Shown here: positions 1-11,665 of the stretch, one piece after another | How the letters are laid out: each line of letters opens with the position of its first letter | How positions within the stretch are numbered: position 1 is the first letter of the stretch | Source: Thunnus maccoyii | Lineage: Eukaryota; Chordata; Actinopteri; Scombriformes; Scombridae | DNA length: 64,000 nucleotides | Assembly (NCBI RefSeq): GCF_910596095.1 | Contig: NC_056548.1 | Location: 18,996,651-19,060,650 of the forward strand | Direction: 5' to 3' | The notes under the pieces: model-generated | Databases searched by the model: none | Told to the model about the DNA's origin: nothing | Seen by the model: only the letters and a program-made list of their open reading frames with translations | Translations under genes and position numbers: made by a program

Positions 1-407
1 AAGAGTTTAGCTGAAGCTAATTTCAAAATTGAGTCAACATATTTCAAAGTTACAGTCTTAGTCTCAGTTTTAGTGCCAGATTCCCTCTTTTTGTTACAAT
101 CCCTCCACTGTAGCTCAACAGGAAAACACTGTTGAGGCATAAAGAGAGAAATTTTTAATAAAAGACTGTAACTGTAGAACATATCCACTTTATATGACTA
201 ACTCTCATGGCTGAAGCCTCATACTACCTTCGTTTTGTTCAAAACGAGGACTGCGGACTTTGACCCCCATCACTTATATTGTAAGCACATTTGAAGGGGA
301 TCTTCTAATGGCCTGTATGAACAGGAGGAATGATTACAGCAAGAAAAAACTGTACCAATGTTCATTTGGGCACCTGACTGTTTTTTTTAAGACAGACTTG
401 ACTTTAA
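1..407 (+). mobile_element. Interspersed repeat copy, terminal part (same family as 30897-31425)
   Basis: About 400 bases align along their length with the reverse complement of roughly 30885-31280. Shared landmarks are the CACTG-CAGCT-AACAGGAAA-CACTG segment, ATATCCACTTTAT, GTTCAAAAC-AGGACTG and TATGAACAGGAGGAATGATT, then an end GTTCATTTGGGCACCTGACTG at 360-380. The left side is cut off by the window edge. No coding capacity. Confidence 0.75.
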
Positions 408-2026
408 TTTTGACAAAAAAATTAATGCTAACTTGTTGTTCACTGTAATGCAACACACAATATTTGTGTAGTAACAGATTTTTATGCTGTACAAAACCAT
501 TGAAAATCTATGGATGCCTCAAGTGTTTAAAAAAAATCTCTCTAACTGTGTTACATGAAGTGCACATGATTTATAGTAACTGGGCTAAAACGTGCAAAAC
601 CACCGGTATGGTCCTTAAAGAACTCATCCTGTGTCCTCAGATCACACTCACTCTACTTCTCATGTTCTTCATCACCTGCAGCCAGCTGACAAGATAAACA
701 TGTCTCCACATCTGTTATAAACACAGCAGATGTTTGACATTGTCAGGACAAAAGTCTGGCCAGCTGAGCTGTTTGACAAGTACAAGCTGTCATCATTGAT
801 GCTGCTCTGGTGGAGCACAGCCATAATGCACATCATCATATTTGTCTCACTGGCTTCAGTTTAAAGATCCACTTAACACACGCACTTTTCTGCATATCAG
901 TTCATTATCCTACCTCATTTTCTCTCATGCTTTGCCTTTTATCCCCCCCTCCCTCCTTTCTTTTCCTTTTCAGTCCCTTCTTTTCCTTTTCACTCCATCC
1001 TTCACCATTCTTGTCTCTACCGTGCCTCCGATGCTGTTTTGTTAAATTAATACATGATTATTCCTGTCAATGCCGTAACACGCAAGCTTTAATTGATGCT
1101 AGAAGACCTTGAAACCCCTTGGTCTACATGTTAGAAGTCGAAGCAGGCCAACTTTTGAAGAGGTTAGTACATGTGTGGATAAGAGCTCTCAGATCGAGTG
1201 ACATCTTCCTAGAGGACACACTAATCCAGTCAATTACTGTAGCAATTATCTTGGTGCGGTTCACCATGACCTTTTGGGATTGACTCTTGAATCAATTATG
1301 AGTAAGACCATGTGAAAAGAAAACCATACGAACTCCTTGGCTAAAACCAAGTGTTTGTCCTTGTGCTTACAGATGACCAGAAATGTTAGGGTCTAATTAT
1401 CCATCTCTTGCTATTTGAATTATTCTAGATTTTCACATGCTTTCCTTGTCTCATACACGACAGTGAGTGAATGGCGGAAATCTCAACTATTTCCCACGCT
1501 TTCGTTTGCTGAGGGAGGAACCAAAGGAATCAAGAAAAACCTCCGATCTTGCAGCAGCAGGACAACAGTAGCCTAATGGTTAGTGCCTGGTGAAAAACAG
1601 CCTCTCTGTGACGCCCTGATCACTGTCTGCTTCAGTCGTAACTGCATGCCCACATCTTGTCCTCATTACACCAGTCTTTGGTGCCAATTATAGTTGACAA
1701 ACTAGTCCTGGTGCAGCCACAGCACTGCCCCATTAGAGCCTATAGCCTGTGTGGCTGATTAGCTGCCTGATCTGCCATGGGCCCATCCTCCTTAATTACA
1801 ATGCTCTGCCATTTATGGGACATTATCAGCTGGAGGAAAATATTAACAGGCACAACAGGGAGAGGTAAAGAGAAGAGCAAGGACACGGGAAAAGAGGACA
1901 TGACAATAGAAGAAGGCAGTGAAAAAAGAGAAGAAAATTTTGTTCTAATGAAGAGACACAATGAAACATCGTTGCCGCTTTCCATATGTTTGTGTGTTTA
2001 GTGACCTGGCCAAACTTCCACTATGG

Positions 2027-2485
2027 CTGGGCATTTATTTCAATAATTTCCCTATGTTAACTTTTAACTAGATTGTATTGAAATGGGATGACCATATTTT
2101 TTAAGCATTTTATGAAATTCTGTTGATCAAAATTACAAGAAATTTGTAATTAAAAACTACCAAAAATTCTTATTCTTACATCATATGGGAAGAGGTTTGT
2201 CTGGTGTAATACATATCAGTCGAAGACAGATCATTGCACTTAACATAAATCAGCTGGATGAGGGTGTCTGGTGTTGAAAGACCAGAAACATCTCATGACC
2301 CCAGATTACATCACTGATGATGTGCCCCAGCACACAGAGGGGGAATTCTCAGAACTGTGAAACACAGATCACTGCAGTTAACAAAAATCTGATGCTTTTA
2401 CTTGTGAATTTGAACACTTGTATTGATATCAGGAAAATATTCTCATGAATATTGTGATACCTTTTTTAGCCACATCACCAAGCCT
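2027..2485. mobile_element. Degenerate hAT-like MITE (probable)
   Basis: The segment starts GGCTGGGCATTTATTTCAAT and ends in TTTTTAGCCACATCACCAAGCC. These ends are imperfect inverted repeats of each other, and they resemble a fish family whose ends read 'GGCTGGGCAAT...' and '...ATCACCCAGCCC'. The interior is AT-rich and non-coding. The assignment is from memory of the family, so it is tentative. Confidence 0.45.
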
Positions 2486-4162
2486 TAAGATCCAGGATGT
2501 ATTCCCAGTGGCACTGCCTTCTCCGAAAGGAATAATGGGCATCCATAACATTTGTTTGGTACGGTAACGCATTGTAAGCAGCACCTGCAATGGGCTGCTT
2601 AAACTGCCTGCACCTGCAGAAAGACTTACAGCCAGCCAGCACAGAGTAGCTTTACTGCAAACTAAGTGCCCTGAACAAGCAGGTAAAGAAGTTACTTGTC
2701 ATTGCAAGCAATTTAAAATGCACTGTAAGTTTGTAATAAGATCACCTGTCCTTGGATGCTTTCTGTCTGCAAGTAAATCATCCAGGCATGTAGCTGGTGC
2801 ATTCACTGCAACACATCAGGTACACCCCTATTTAAGAAACTGAATAAACCACAAGACATTTTGTGTGGTCTCAGCTGTTGACATTGTTTCACCAAGCAAT
2901 CTGTGGTAGGTAGAAGACTCACTTAGGCAATTATTACCCAAGCCCCACTGATATGCATGAGCACAGCTCTTTAAATGGGCAGCTAGCCTTCAACAGCAGC
3001 CTCCCTTAGCAGTACAAGGATAAAGCAAACCCCAGTCATCCATTGTCATTAAATCATAGGCTCTGACATACCAGCTTCCCCAGCATTTATCAGCCAGCCA
3101 TGCTCAGAGGAAGGTCAACAGTGGTGATAATAGAAAGAGATGCTAAATAGAACCAGGAGGAGATGCAGAACGCAGATCCACTACGTCAAGGCAGTGTTTT
3201 ACAAGCTGTGGCAAAGCCCACATAAACAGGCTCTGGGATGAGCCTCTTCCCTTCTCTGTGATAAACAACATGCCTGATAGTGGTGGTGGAGCAGCGGGCC
3301 AAACAACTGGGATAAGTAGCCCATCTGCTGACATCTGTCTTCACACACTTGATTGATTTCCGAGCCCCTCGGGACTCAATGCAATACACACACAAACCCT
3401 CGCTATCTCTCTCGACCATCAACAGACCTCACAGAACCAACCTTCTGCACTTGGGGACTCATTTCTGCCCAAGCCACAACCGCTAACTTCCTGCAGCATA
3501 ATCCTCTGGGGAAGACAGGACTTTGAAATCCAATTAAGAAATTAACTTCTTCCCTCGTTTTGGCAGCGATTTTAATTTCCCTTCTGGCCTGTGGATTTTA
3601 GATGCTGGAAACTGTGGGGAGAGGTGGTCGTGGGGAAAAGGCTAGATTCAGCACATCATGGTGAACCGCTCTGGGCTGGGGAGCGAGATGGAGAGGAGAA
3701 TGGAGGAAACTTCCCAGAGAAAATTCAGAGTCCATACAAGCACAAAGTGTTATTCGGGCAAAATTTTGATTGTTTTGCACTTGTCACCATTTCTTGGGCT
3801 GTAGCACGGTCCATATTTCCTTTGTAAAGTCAATATTTCATTTCAAGTTTTGTATCCCATTTCAAAACTATTATCATTCTATTCTGTAAATAGAGTTTAA
3901 ATTTTAATATTTAATTTAATTTTAGTACTACTTCATTTATTTTATTATTTCATTATTATTATTAGCTTACTCTTGATATATTTTTCTTCTATGTTGCATT
4001 TGTGGGAGCAAACGCCAAGACACATTCTTTGTATGCTTGCAGACTGTGCCAATGAACACATACTGGCTCTGATGTCTGCAATATTCAGAGGTGAGCAAAC
4101 AAATGTGACCTTTTATAAATAGATGACATTTTTGACCCAAATTACTTTCCAGGCCTCATCTC

Positions 4163-4167
4163 ATATA

Positions 4168-4219
<52 letters not shown>
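4163..4219. repeat. (TA)n microsatellite
   Basis: About 28 TA units with a single C interruption near 4186. Simple-sequence repeat, likely length-polymorphic. Confidence 0.97.
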
Positions 4220-4225
<6 letters not shown>

Positions 4226-4586
4226 GTACCTGTCAAAATTGGACTCATTCTCTCATTCAAGTGAATGGGAAGGTGTGTCCCAACTCTTGATTGGTACTGT
4301 ATATATTACCTAATATAATTACATTACCACTCTTTGCTTATGTGATCAGTAATGTTGGTTGTTTCAATTTTGCCCTAAGTTCCTATTACATCCATACTAC
4401 CTGAAATGTACAATCACCTCTAATTCAATGTCCTTCTTGTGGACCAAAGACTGAACTGATGCAACGTCGCCACCTAGTGTCCATTTTGGTGCATCACACC
4501 TTCGTGATATAGCCATTAGCCGGTTTGTCTGTGTTTTGCTAACTTAGGTGTCACTGGTCCTAAAACCCGTTGCTCGCTTTACTTAC

Positions 4587-5140
4587 GTTGCTCTGAACCA
4601 AAAAAACATCTCGTGTAACGTTACACGCACACTCGACACAAACATACTAACACACATACTACTACTAGCTCCATGGTAGCAAGCTATTTAGCCTCCTGCT
4701 TTGCTAAAATGTCCCTTACGCGCTTACAGCCTCTCCCTGTTCAAACACAACTGCATTTTAAATTTTAAACTCTCAATAAAACATCAACAAGTATGTAAAG
4801 AGGTTACTAAACAGTGGTTAACGGTTTTTATATAGCTAGCTTCACAGCTAACATATACACACCTCTTTCGTTGTAGCAGTGCTTTCAATACCAAGTAGAC
4901 CATACAGGTCCAGCTGTAAGATATCCTTTGCCTTTCCGGACATTTCTGCCGACGACGAGCCTTGGAACTAACACGAAAAAAAACAGATTCAACAAATACA
5001 GCGTTAACGTTTGGCTTATTCAACTGTTTGTTGTTGTTGGCAGCATGAGTTTGACGTCTGCTCCTCGACCTTTCACCTTGGATGTGCACTGCAACCTGGG
5101 AAATGTAGTTTTTGCTGTGCTGCTTGTCTTCGGGTGCCAT
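4587..5140 (-). promoter_or_regulatory. Possible orphan promoter / non-coding first exon
   Basis: The segment has scattered CpGs in an otherwise CpG-poor region. It holds TGGGAAATGTAGTT at 5097-5110, the reverse complement of the ACTACATTTCCCA core bound by ZNF143/Staf in vertebrate promoters, and a perfect minus-strand donor GTAAGT at 4586-4581. A plus-strand donor (GTAAGA at about 4916) also exists, so direction is uncertain. No recognisable protein is encoded. It could be an upstream INF2 leader, a gene leaving the window on the left, or chance. Confidence 0.25.
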
Positions 5141-5734
5141 ACAATGATTGTCTTAGATAGCTTTTGAGCATTTTACTGTAGTATTTGCATCTAAATGTAG
5201 AAATTATACATCTTAAACATTGTGGTTTCAGGAATATTCATGGCATAGTCAAACAGATTGATTTTTTAGATGAAAAAAATAATATTTTGTGTGTTTCTCA
5301 AACAAATGTAATTTTCAAAAACATAGGCTTGTTTTATCATGTCACCAAACTTTTCAGAGTATCAGACTAAGCCCAACAATAGGCTACTTGATTTTCGAAG
5401 CTGATAAAAAATATCATAAGTGAAAGTAAAAAGGAAACTAAAATATGTATTGGTTTAAATCATTTTTCACATCAACACATACTCATAGACAAACATATTT
5501 GTTAGGTTAAGACTCCTTCAAACCTGCTTATTAAAGAGTTGTGACATATCTTCGTCTGAGGCAACATATTTTATATTTGAATAATAAACTTATCTGCCCA
5601 ACTGAAATGTACTCAGCCAACTCTCCTACATCAGATTGTCGTAACCAGTCCATGGTGCTCTCTGCTGGACAAATTATGTAATTGTGACATGTCTCTAAAT
5701 CACCTCAAGCACATTTTCAGCAGTTATACATTGC

Positions 5735-5842
5735 ATTTACTTTGTATATAGCCGTCAACATATACACCAATACTGATCTATCTGTGATAAGCCAATATCA
5801 GCTGATAATATCAACCTACCAATGTATCAGTCAGGCTCTACA
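5735..5842. mobile_element. Fragment of a hAT-like MITE
   Basis: Short segment with ATAAGCCAATATCAGCTGATAATATC and CAATGTATCAGTCAGGCTCTA, similar to the end of a common fish MITE whose consensus reads '...TATCGGCCGATATC...GTCAGTCGGGCTCTA'. Degenerate, no coding. Confidence 0.4.
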
Positions 5843-6749
5843 GGAATTATAACAGTGTATATGTTGTGTTTTTATTTCAAAGGGCAGGGTTCCACCTGTG
5901 TTTACATTTGGATCATGGTAAAGCCTGTAAGTCATCAGTTAAACTTGCTGACACCTTATACTAATTGTTAAATGTCAACTGAAAATGCAGTACTTCCACT
6001 TGGACATTTTCCCCTTTGATTCATGATTTCATGTGGTTTGTTTTAAGCTAGTTTTAGCAATATTTTGATGATTTTTAATTATGGCCTCTCAGGCTTGCAT
6101 CAGGTTGCAGGACAGTGCGATGTACAAACTGGTCTCTATAGACTCTTGAGGGGTCCTTGATAGGCTCCAGAGGACCTCTAGTAAGTTGAGGAATCATTTA
6201 GTTCAATAGTAAAGATTATATTGCTTTTATTTGGGAAAACATATCAAAATGAAATATTGTTATCTCTACACAACAGTGAAAAAGATCAGAATAGCTGTTT
6301 CTTGCCATTCAGCTATCCTGTACAAAACCATAGCAACAAATGGAATCTCACATAAGGGCCCTTGGGGCAAAATTTGTATGATTTGTCTAGAAGTCATTTG
6401 TATTTAATAAGCTAATGAAATTGCAAAAAAAAAGAGAGAGAGATAAAGTGGTCTTTTGGTTTTCCGGATATAGGTCTATCTGTGGCTTAATGATTAGCCA
6501 GCCAGCTTTTTCACCAAGATAATGTATTGTTGCAACATTTCCTGTAAGCATTTAGAGCCATGGTGATGCAGAATCAGGAACATGTCCTGACATGTGTTGG
6601 AGTAGCTCTCATTTTCTAAAGGCTCCTCCATCAACCAGATTCTTGATTTTAATCCAACTGTCTACTACTATCTACTTATCTACTGGGTTACAGTTCTTGC
6701 TTGTGTCTGACACTCTCCGCTCTGTGCCAGACATTGTTGGATTCAGTGC

Positions 6750-6797
6750 AAAATAGTACTCAAAATAGTACTCAAAATAGTACTCAAAATAGTACTC
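6750..6797. repeat. 12-bp minisatellite, four perfect copies
   Basis: The unit AAAATAGTACTC is repeated four times without a mismatch. The lack of divergence suggests a recent expansion. Confidence 0.97.
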
Positions 6798-9305
6798 AAG
6801 GTGCAGTGGACATTTGTAAATACATCCAGAAGTTGACCATACATGTAGCAGATACCATCAGAGCCCAGTTGACCTTTACCACTTGCCCTGGTAATGTCCT
6901 TCCATAACTTTGCATTGCAAGTCTGTTTTCGAATCACTTGCTGAGAAGGTGGGATTCTCAATCTATATATCATCAGTCACTAACTGCTCTTTCTGGGGTC
7001 CTCCCTGAGGCAAAAGGTGTACCCAGACACAAATTAGATTTTATTGTTTTCCAGACCTTTATTGCAAGACGTCTGATATTGTTTCATTGGAAGAGTTCTG
7101 ATCCTCCCTCTCACCCTTGCTGGATTCAAGATATATTGTATTTTAGAAAAGGTTAGGTTAGAAAAGATAAATTATCATCCGCAAGGAACAGCTGCTTAAT
7201 TTGACCGCATTTGCCCCTCTTTCCTGGAACATGTTGAAGATCACTTCAGTCTTTAGTTTCTTTACCCCATGACCTCATCACTAAAATTTCTTTCTTCCTT
7301 TTTTATTGTTATTGTTTTTGTCCTTTTTTTCTTCCTCTTTTTTCACCATTTTTTGGGAGGGGGGCCTGGATAAAAAAAAGAAGGGGAAAAAATAAAAGTT
7401 AGTGGGGAAATTAAAGGTTATGAAAAAGCTAGATGTTATTTGTTATTTGCAAACTGAAATATTAAGATAATCTCAGGACGGATGTTCATCCAGAATGGCT
7501 GTGTTACTGCCTCATATAGAGAGTATGCTCAGCCCGTCATGTCACTTGTGATCTTTCTTTCCTTCCAGGACATTTAGTGCAGTATGTGGCAAATCCTATA
7601 ATCACTGACCCAAGACACACCCTTATTGTTTACCATAGGTGAAAGGTTTTGCAGCAGCTTTTGAAGTTTTTTAAGGTTCAGGATCAGTTTCTGTCACCAG
7701 ATACCTTAGTTTACACCTAAGTGTAAATTTACCTTACTTATTTATCCTATAAATGTTTCTTATAGTGACAGTCATTTGAACATAAAGTGTCCCAGTTGTC
7801 TTTTTTTAAATTCTCATGATCCTTTCATGATCCTGTTCAACTAGCTCAGCTAGATGGTTATGGATTATCATGATAACCTGATAATATTTGCTCAGTAGCT
7901 TTTGATGCTCAGTTTAAACAAAGCAGTCTCAGGTATAACCATTGTTTTCACTGTGACAGGCTGGAAATGCAGCTGTCCTGCATATACTCTGTTGTAACTC
8001 GAATTCATGCTGTTGATTTCTCAGTGGTCTCTCTGATAGCTGCCCCATTTCCTTCTAGATTAACAATACACTTTATGGTGATAACACTTTGGCTCAGGGG
8101 ACCTAAAGAAGCACAATACAATTCCTGTATAGCCACCTTTCTCTGAGGCAGTGAAACTCTAGCAAGCTAAATAGCCCTAAGTCACAGGGGGAATGATATA
8201 CAGTACCACAATTTTTCAACAAAATCCAGTCAAGATCCAAACAAAAGCCTCCGTCACTATGATTGGTTCTGATTCAAATACTAAATGAAAAAGTATTTTA
8301 ACAATCCCTTTGTATTTTGCAGAACAACGCATGTACCAAACATACAACATGTTAAGACAAGCTCAGAAACGTTATATAATTAAAAGCCACAATAACCAAA
8401 AGGTTCACTGTTGCTTCATCCCAACTTGCTTATTTTCGCTGTCCTTAAGGAAAAATGCAAACACACTCAAGACAGTTATGAATTCCATTAACTTTGTATT
8501 CTTTAAGTGTTTTTATTTCCTGGAAAATTTTGTTAATTTAGGGACATTTTGACCGTAAATTCCAAGATCATTGAAAAAATGACTGAATTATCTTCATGTT
8601 CTGTTGGTACAGACTACAAGTTGTCTCATGCCTCTTTATCCCCCATTTTTTTAATCAGTAATGTAGTGCGTCAAATGTGCTTTGTGTACGATTTTAAATT
8701 CATTACCCCTGGAGCGATGTAAACAAATCATAGAGGAAAGATTACATCTAGGTGTCTGCGGGTTATTTCTGGATGCTGGGTTGTGATCTAAATCATTCAA
8801 AGGGCAAATTTGAATTTAGTAGATATGGAAGGAATGACAGTGTAGACCCATGCCCCTCCTAAGAGATAAAAGATAACATGAATACATGATAATAAAAAAA
8901 AATAAAATTGTTGGAGTATGTTCCAATGTCCCACAATCCTCTGCAGGGCAGTCAGACCCATACAAATGCTTTAGGGTTATAGGCATTGGGTCTTCAGCTA
9001 TAGATAAAGCCACATTAACTCAGAACTATAATCTGAAACTGTGACTGGAATCTTGTGAGTCACTAATTGACATGAAGAATTTCCTTAAGCAGCGGCTGCC
9101 AGCCTGAGGTCTTGTCCAGCTGATGGGATGGGGAGTGTGGGAGGAGGCCCCAACCACTGGCTGCATTCAGCATCACAGCCAGCTGCAAGTCAGACAACGA
9201 CAGTCACATCGAGACCGGAAATTAGGCAATTATGCCTTCAAAATAAAACATTGAGCATAGAAACCCCTTTCGGTATGAAAATTATTTGAATAAATCAGCT
9301 GATTT

Positions 9306-9500
9306 AGGTGCAGTGTGTAGAATTTAGTGTCATCTAGTGGAATGGACATGGCAGAAATTGAATATAATATTCATAAGTATGTTTTAATTTAAGTAAAATC
9401 ACCTGCAAATAAGAATCGTTGTGTTTTCGTTACCTTTATAACCCTTTATAACTACATAGAGAGCGAGTCCTCTTCCAGGGAGCCATCTTCATGAATGAGT
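9306..9500 (+). mobile_element. Truncated fish MITE ('GTGCAGTGTGTAGAATTTAGTG' family)
   Basis: The segment begins GGTGCAGTGTGTAGAATTTAG, continues GTGTCATCTAGTGGAATG and then carries ATATTCATAAGTATGTTTT, AGAATCGTTGTGTTTTCGTTACC and GAGTCCTCTTCCAGGGAGCC. These are landmarks of a very common percomorph repeat. Relative to that family the interior is shortened and the segments are rearranged. Confidence 0.65.
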
Positions 9501-9593
9501 TAATAAATTTTAAAAAAGCATTGAAATGTAGCTTCTAGCTACAATTTAGCTTCATTGCTACAGTAGGTTTATAACTCTATTCCTTTGGTTTAA

Positions 9594-9830
9594 GGGCAGT
9601 ATCACACCTACCTCGTTTGGTCCAGACTTTCCAACTTTTCAGTTTGATTCAAACCAAAATTACAGGTGTAAAACCTCCCCCGGACCACAGTCCAAACCAA
9701 ACAGCCAAATCTTTGTCCAATCAAATGAGATGGTCCAGGTCTAGATCAAACTGAACCATGGTTTGGTTTGCTTCCAATGAGAAAACACTTTTTGGATAGT
9801 TCGGACTTTCGGACCAATTACAGAAAGTTC
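9594..9830. mobile_element. Probable hAT-like MITE ('CCTCGTTTGGTCC' family)
   Basis: Starts GGGCAGTATCACACCTACCTCGTTTGGTCC and contains repeated 'CCAAACCAAA', 'GGTTTGGTTTGC' and 'GGACCAATTACAG' blocks in both orientations, giving partial inverted symmetry. Resembles a known fish non-autonomous element. Boundaries approximate. Confidence 0.5.
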
Positions 9831-9879
9831 CAGCAGACTATTGTCTGTACCGGAGAAAGGAAAAACAATCTGCAGCAGC

Positions 9880-10260
9880 ACCATACAGTCTATGATTGTA
9901 AGAGCTGAATACGGCTCCGCTGCTCAGCTTTGCAGCTAGTTTTTCCCAGTGGTCACACACGGTATTGCAGCGAAAAATCCCCCTGCGGCCCAAAACGCAT
10001 TTTTCCTATAGACCACCATTGTAAAACTGTTGACAAGACACCTCAAACTGCAAACAAGGTCAATTATGACTATGAATTATGACGTGAATTTTTGATCCAC
10101 GGAGGTTTTACATTTGTAAAACTTTACTCGACCCGAGAAAAGCGTTTTTAACATATATGACTTCATCACAATGCTGGCATATGCGCCAGCTGAGCAATTC
10201 TTATTGAACTGTATGGGCGCCATTTTTGGTCGGGTAACCAGCTCTTATAATACATGCATG
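9880..10260. mobile_element. Probable non-autonomous DNA transposon, unassigned
   Basis: The ends share an imperfect inverted match: ATTGTAAGAGCTGAATACGG near 9894 against the complement of GGTAACCAGCTCTTATAATAC near 10240. 'CAGTCTATG' and 'GAACTGTATGGGCGCC' lie just outside or inside these ends. The interior (GGTCACACACGGTATTGCAG, CCTATAGACCACCATTGTAA) reads like a dispersed fish repeat and has no ORF. Confidence 0.4.
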
Positions 10261-11646
10261 GCTTACATAATTGCAATGTGAAACCAAAACTAACAGGATC
10301 AAATGTATACAATGTAACAAAAACACGAACTTTGTTAACCTTTAAGTTAACTTTTGTTTATTGCGCAACATCTTTTCCGCCAACATGAGTTTTATTATTG
10401 TGAAAGCTGTGAGCGGATGCTTTGGCTCAGTGTTGCTGCTGCCTTAACACTGTCTGTCTTTCATTAGTAAGTGAGTGAAAGCTCAGGGGCCGTAGCGTTT
10501 TGAAAGCGGTACCATACGCATACCATACAGGGTTTGACCTGCCACATAGTGCCGAATTTTTCATTGATTCATGTTCCATCTTTTTTGAGAAAGAAAACGT
10601 CGCCTGGATGACTGCTGAGTGCTCTCCCATCTAAAAAACACAAGAGGACGCGATTCTTCAAGTGAATTTTTATGGAATAAAACCAGGTAAGGTATCATAC
10701 TCAGCCGGTAGGTGATCAATAACGGCGCAACAGTGCATTAAGATGTGACACATCCAATAGCGACAGTAATAAGCGTTGTCGTTGTGTTTTTTCTGATGTC
10801 CTCAAGCCACAGTAAAGGAGACGAGTCCCGTTATATCCTCTGGTACGTGGAAAAAATCGCAGCGCAAAGTAACGATGTAATGTCGCAATTTGATTCTTTT
10901 TAATCATAGTGGTGATGCAGATTGACAAAGTGGCAATTGTATTCTTGTGTCAGAGTCTTGTCGATGCATCCTGGAGGTGGTAATCGACTGTTCCCTCGAA
11001 ATATTCTTGTCTTAGACAGTATGAAGGGAAAAAGGCTGTAATGGGAAAAATAAACAGTGTTCCCAAAACCCACTTTAACTGCGGTTTACAGTTATAAGGC
11101 TGCAATTGGATCATATGGGTTGTCACTTATGTTTGTTGTCACTGTGCAGATGTTGAATCAATCTGACAATAATGCTGAAGAAATCCCCAAATAGTCCTGG
11201 AACTAAACTTCTTCGGGAAATTAGAGTACATCGCAACTCCAAAATGTGCTTGTGTAGACTTTACAGGCATGTCGATCACTCCCTTAAATAGCAGAGAAGG
11301 GAGGAAGAGGAGGTTAGGATGGCATTTCAATGAGTCCCAGATGTTGTGATACTGTACAAGATTTTGAGGCTTTGATATAACTTGAATCCTGTCTTTTTAA
11401 TAATATATAATTATTCAATCTCTACACAACATGATCCATGTTAACATATTTTTAAGGTGTATCAAGACAATTATCTTGTCAGTGCTCAAAAGGTACCATC
11501 TATTTTCACAGTTAGTATCCCTATCTTTTATTTCCTTGCTAAATCTGGCATTTCAGTGGAAGGAAAACAAATTGATTTGAAAAATGTTTAAACTGATCCA
11601 TGAGATTGAATTCATACCTCCTAAATCTATAGTGAATTACTCAGGT

Positions 11647-11665
11647 ATGATGATGATGATGATGA
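11647..11665. repeat. (ATG)n microsatellite
   Basis: About six ATG/TGA units in tandem. Confidence 0.9.

Noticed and set aside
1560-1620. tRNA-like string AGTAGCCTAATGGTTAGTGC, suggesting a tRNA or SINE head
   Set aside because: No matching B box, no cloverleaf partner arms and no SINE tail follow.
4784-5140. 118-codon minus-strand open frame
   Set aside because: Basic, random-looking composition and no recognised domain. Considered only as possible leader exon or promoter sequence.
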